Below are positions 62,635 to 64,000 of a stretch of DNA of 64,000 nt, one piece after another. The notes under the pieces were generated by a model. That model saw only the letters and a list, made by a program, of their open reading frames with translations, was not told where the DNA came from and did no database searches. The position numbers and the translations under genes were made by a program. This DNA is from Streptomyces sp. XD-27. Its GTDB lineage: Bacteria; Actinomycetota; Actinomycetes; Streptomycetales; Streptomycetaceae. The stretch's first letter is position 1; the number at the start of each line of letters is the position of its first letter. Where the stretch lies: positions 310,001 to 374,000 of the forward strand of contig NZ_CP130713.1 in the NCBI RefSeq assembly GCF_030553055.1, in the 5' to 3' direction.

Positions 62635-64000
62635 ATGGCCGGACTCCGGATCGGGCAGGGCGTACTGCGCCGTAAACCGATCGAACACATCGAGGAGCCG
62701 GAGGGCGCCGCGAGCGAGCGGCTGACCCGGGTGCTGGGGCTGTGGCAGCTCACCGCCATCGGCGTCGGCGGCATCATCGGCGCCGGGATCTTCACCCTGG
62801 CGGGCACCGTGGCCAACGGCACGGCGGGGCCCGCCGTGCTGGTCTCGTTCCTCATCGCGGGCGTGGCGAGCGCGGCGGCGGCGTTCTCCTACGCGGAGTT
62901 CGCCGGCCTCATCCCGAAGGCGGGGTCGGCGTACACCTACGGCTACGCGGTGCTCGGCGAGTTCGCGGGCTGGTTCATCGGCTGGGACCTGCTGCTGGAG
63001 TACACCGCGATCGTCGCGGTCGTGGCCATCGGCATCTCCGGCTACTTCTCCTTCCTCGTGGAGGAGATGGGCGCGGACCTGCCGGACTGGATGCTGGGCG
63101 CGCCGGGCACCGGCGAGGGGCACAAGGTGGACCTGTTCGCCGTCGTCCTGTGCCTGTTCGTGGCGTACCTGCTCAATCTCGGCATCAAGAACGCGGCCCG
63201 GTTCGAGATGGTGGTCGTGGCCCTGAAGGTCGCGGTCGTGCTGCTGGTGATCGTGGTGGGCTTCTTCCACGTCGAGACCGGGCACTACTCGCCGTTCTTC
63301 CCGTACGGGGTGGGGGGCGCGTTCACGGGCGCGGCCACGGTCTTCTTCGCCGTCTTCGGGTACGACGCGATGAGCACGGCCGCCGAGGAGTCCAAGGACG
63401 CGCAGCGGCACATGCCGAAGGCGATCCTGTACTCGCTGGCCGTCTCGATGGTGCTGTACGTACTGGCGTGCCTGGTGCTGACGGGGATGCAGGACTACAA
63501 GGAGATCGACAAGGAGAGCGGGTTCTCCTCCGCCTTCAAGGCGGCGGGCCTGAGCGGCATCGCCGACGTGATCGCCGTCGGCGCGATCATCGGCATCCTC
63601 ACCGTCATGTTCACGTTCATGCTGGGAGTCACCCGTGTGTGGTTCAGCATGGCTCGCGACGGGCTGCTGCCGCACTGGTTCGCCAAGACGCACCCGACGC
63701 GGCATGTGCCGACCCGGGTGACCTGGATCGTGGGGGTCGGCTCCGCGGCCATCGCCGGGTTCGTGAAGATCGGCGAGGCGGCGGAACTGACGAACATCGG
63801 GATTCTGCTGGCGTTCGTGGTCGTCTGCGTCTCGGTGATCGCGCTGCGCTACCGGCGGCCGGACCTGCCGCGCGAGTTCCGGTGCCCGTGGATGCCGTTC
63901 GTGCCGCTGGTCGGGGTCGGCGCCTCGATCTGGCTGACGACGTATCTGACGTGGGAGACCTGGGTGCGGTTCGCGGTGTGGTTCGCCATCGGCCTGGTCG
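62635..64000 (+). CDS. APC-family cationic amino-acid permease, partial
   Basis: Amino-acid transporter of the APC superfamily; the first 455 residues are in the window and the frame is open at the right edge. The ATG at 62635 has AGAGGA upstream. About 12 membrane spans begin at LWQLTAIGVGGIIGAGIFTLAG, with AAAFSYAEFAGLIPKAGSAY and FFAVFGYDAMSTAAEESKDAQRHMPKAI as the typical cationic amino-acid transporter motifs. Substrate not determined by sequence. Confidence 0.9.
   Translation, partial: MAGLRIGQGVLRRKPIEHIEEPEGAASERLTRVLGLWQLTAIGVGGIIGAGIFTLAGTVANGTAGPAVLVSFLIAGVASAAAAFSYAEFAGLIPKAGSAYTYGYAVLGEFAGWFIGWDLLLEYTAIVAVVAIGISGYFSFLVEEMGADLPDWMLGAPGTGEGHKVDLFAVVLCLFVAYLLNLGIKNAARFEMVVVALKVAVVLLVIVVGFFHVETGHYSPFFPYGVGGAFTGAATVFFAVFGYDAMSTAAEESKDAQRHMPKAILYSLAVSMVLYVLACLVLTGMQDYKEIDKESGFSSAFKAAGLSGIADVIAVGAIIGILTVMFTFMLGVTRVWFSMARDGLLPHWFAKTHPTRHVPTRVTWIVGVGSAAIAGFVKIGEAAELTNIGILLAFVVVCVSVIALRYRRPDLPREFRCPWMPFVPLVGVGASIWLTTYLTWETWVRFAVWFAIGLV

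Overview
The window is a stretch of a high-GC actinobacterial chromosome. It is almost certainly Streptomyces: extreme third-position GC, GTG and TTG starts, tandem Family 2B encapsulins with a cNMP-binding insertion, a Nur-type nickel operator, an egtABCD cluster, a short Streptomyces-type leader peptide, and paired LacI regulators. No rRNA, tRNA or CRISPR array was recognised.

Layout. 1-6.9 kb: 3' end of a xylulokinase, a GNAT, two secreted phosphodiester/glycosidase-type enzymes, then two adjacent Family 2B encapsulin shell genes. 7.1-12.3 kb: a leftward nickel-type ABC operon (nikABCDE) behind a Nur-like box. 12.4-15.8 kb: a leftward operon of a quinone oxidoreductase and two acyl-CoA dehydrogenases. 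16.1-20.6 kb: egtABCD for ergothioneine. 20.6-31.7 kb: a LacI-controlled cluster (CUT1 ABC importer, GH5_18-type beta-mannosidase, Tat-exported GH85 endo-beta-N-acetylglucosaminidase, GH38 alpha-mannosidase) that reads as a high-mannose N-glycan utilisation pathway. 32.3 kb: a resuscitation-promoting factor with LysM. 33.0-47.4 kb: a KstR2-type steroid C/D-ring degradation regulon (two SDRs, echA20, ipdA, ipdB, ipdC; then fadA6, kstR2, ipdF, and two acyl-CoA dehydrogenases) with two KstR2-like operators. It is split by a ~3.9 kb island of insertion sequences and cargo genes at 38.3-42.2 kb. 47.5-64 kb: leader peptide plus 2OG-Fe(II) oxygenase, ankyrin protein, LacI, PaaX regulator divergent from an AidB-like dehydrogenase/enoyl-CoA hydratase pair, Thr/Pro-rich surface protein, DUF4239 protein, P450 plus 3Fe-4S ferredoxin, metallophosphoesterase, dodecin, FAD monooxygenase, GrpE-like factor, Fpg/Nei glycosylase, and an amino-acid permease that runs off the edge.

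A window-wide property matters for reading the annotation. Thirteen places in ten genes carry a frameshift. In every gene where the total can be checked, exactly one base per site is missing, nearly always in a run of G or C. The affected genes otherwise look well conserved. I read most of these as sequence or assembly errors, so the genes are entered as CDS with the break noted. Only the insertion-sequence debris is clearly decayed.

The most interesting items are the tandem encapsulins without an adjacent classical cargo (a xylulokinase, a reported Family 2 cargo class, sits 3.1 kb away), the complete N-glycan utilisation locus, the nickel operon with its Nur-like box, the IS-interrupted KstR2 regulon, and the leader peptide followed by competing hairpins.
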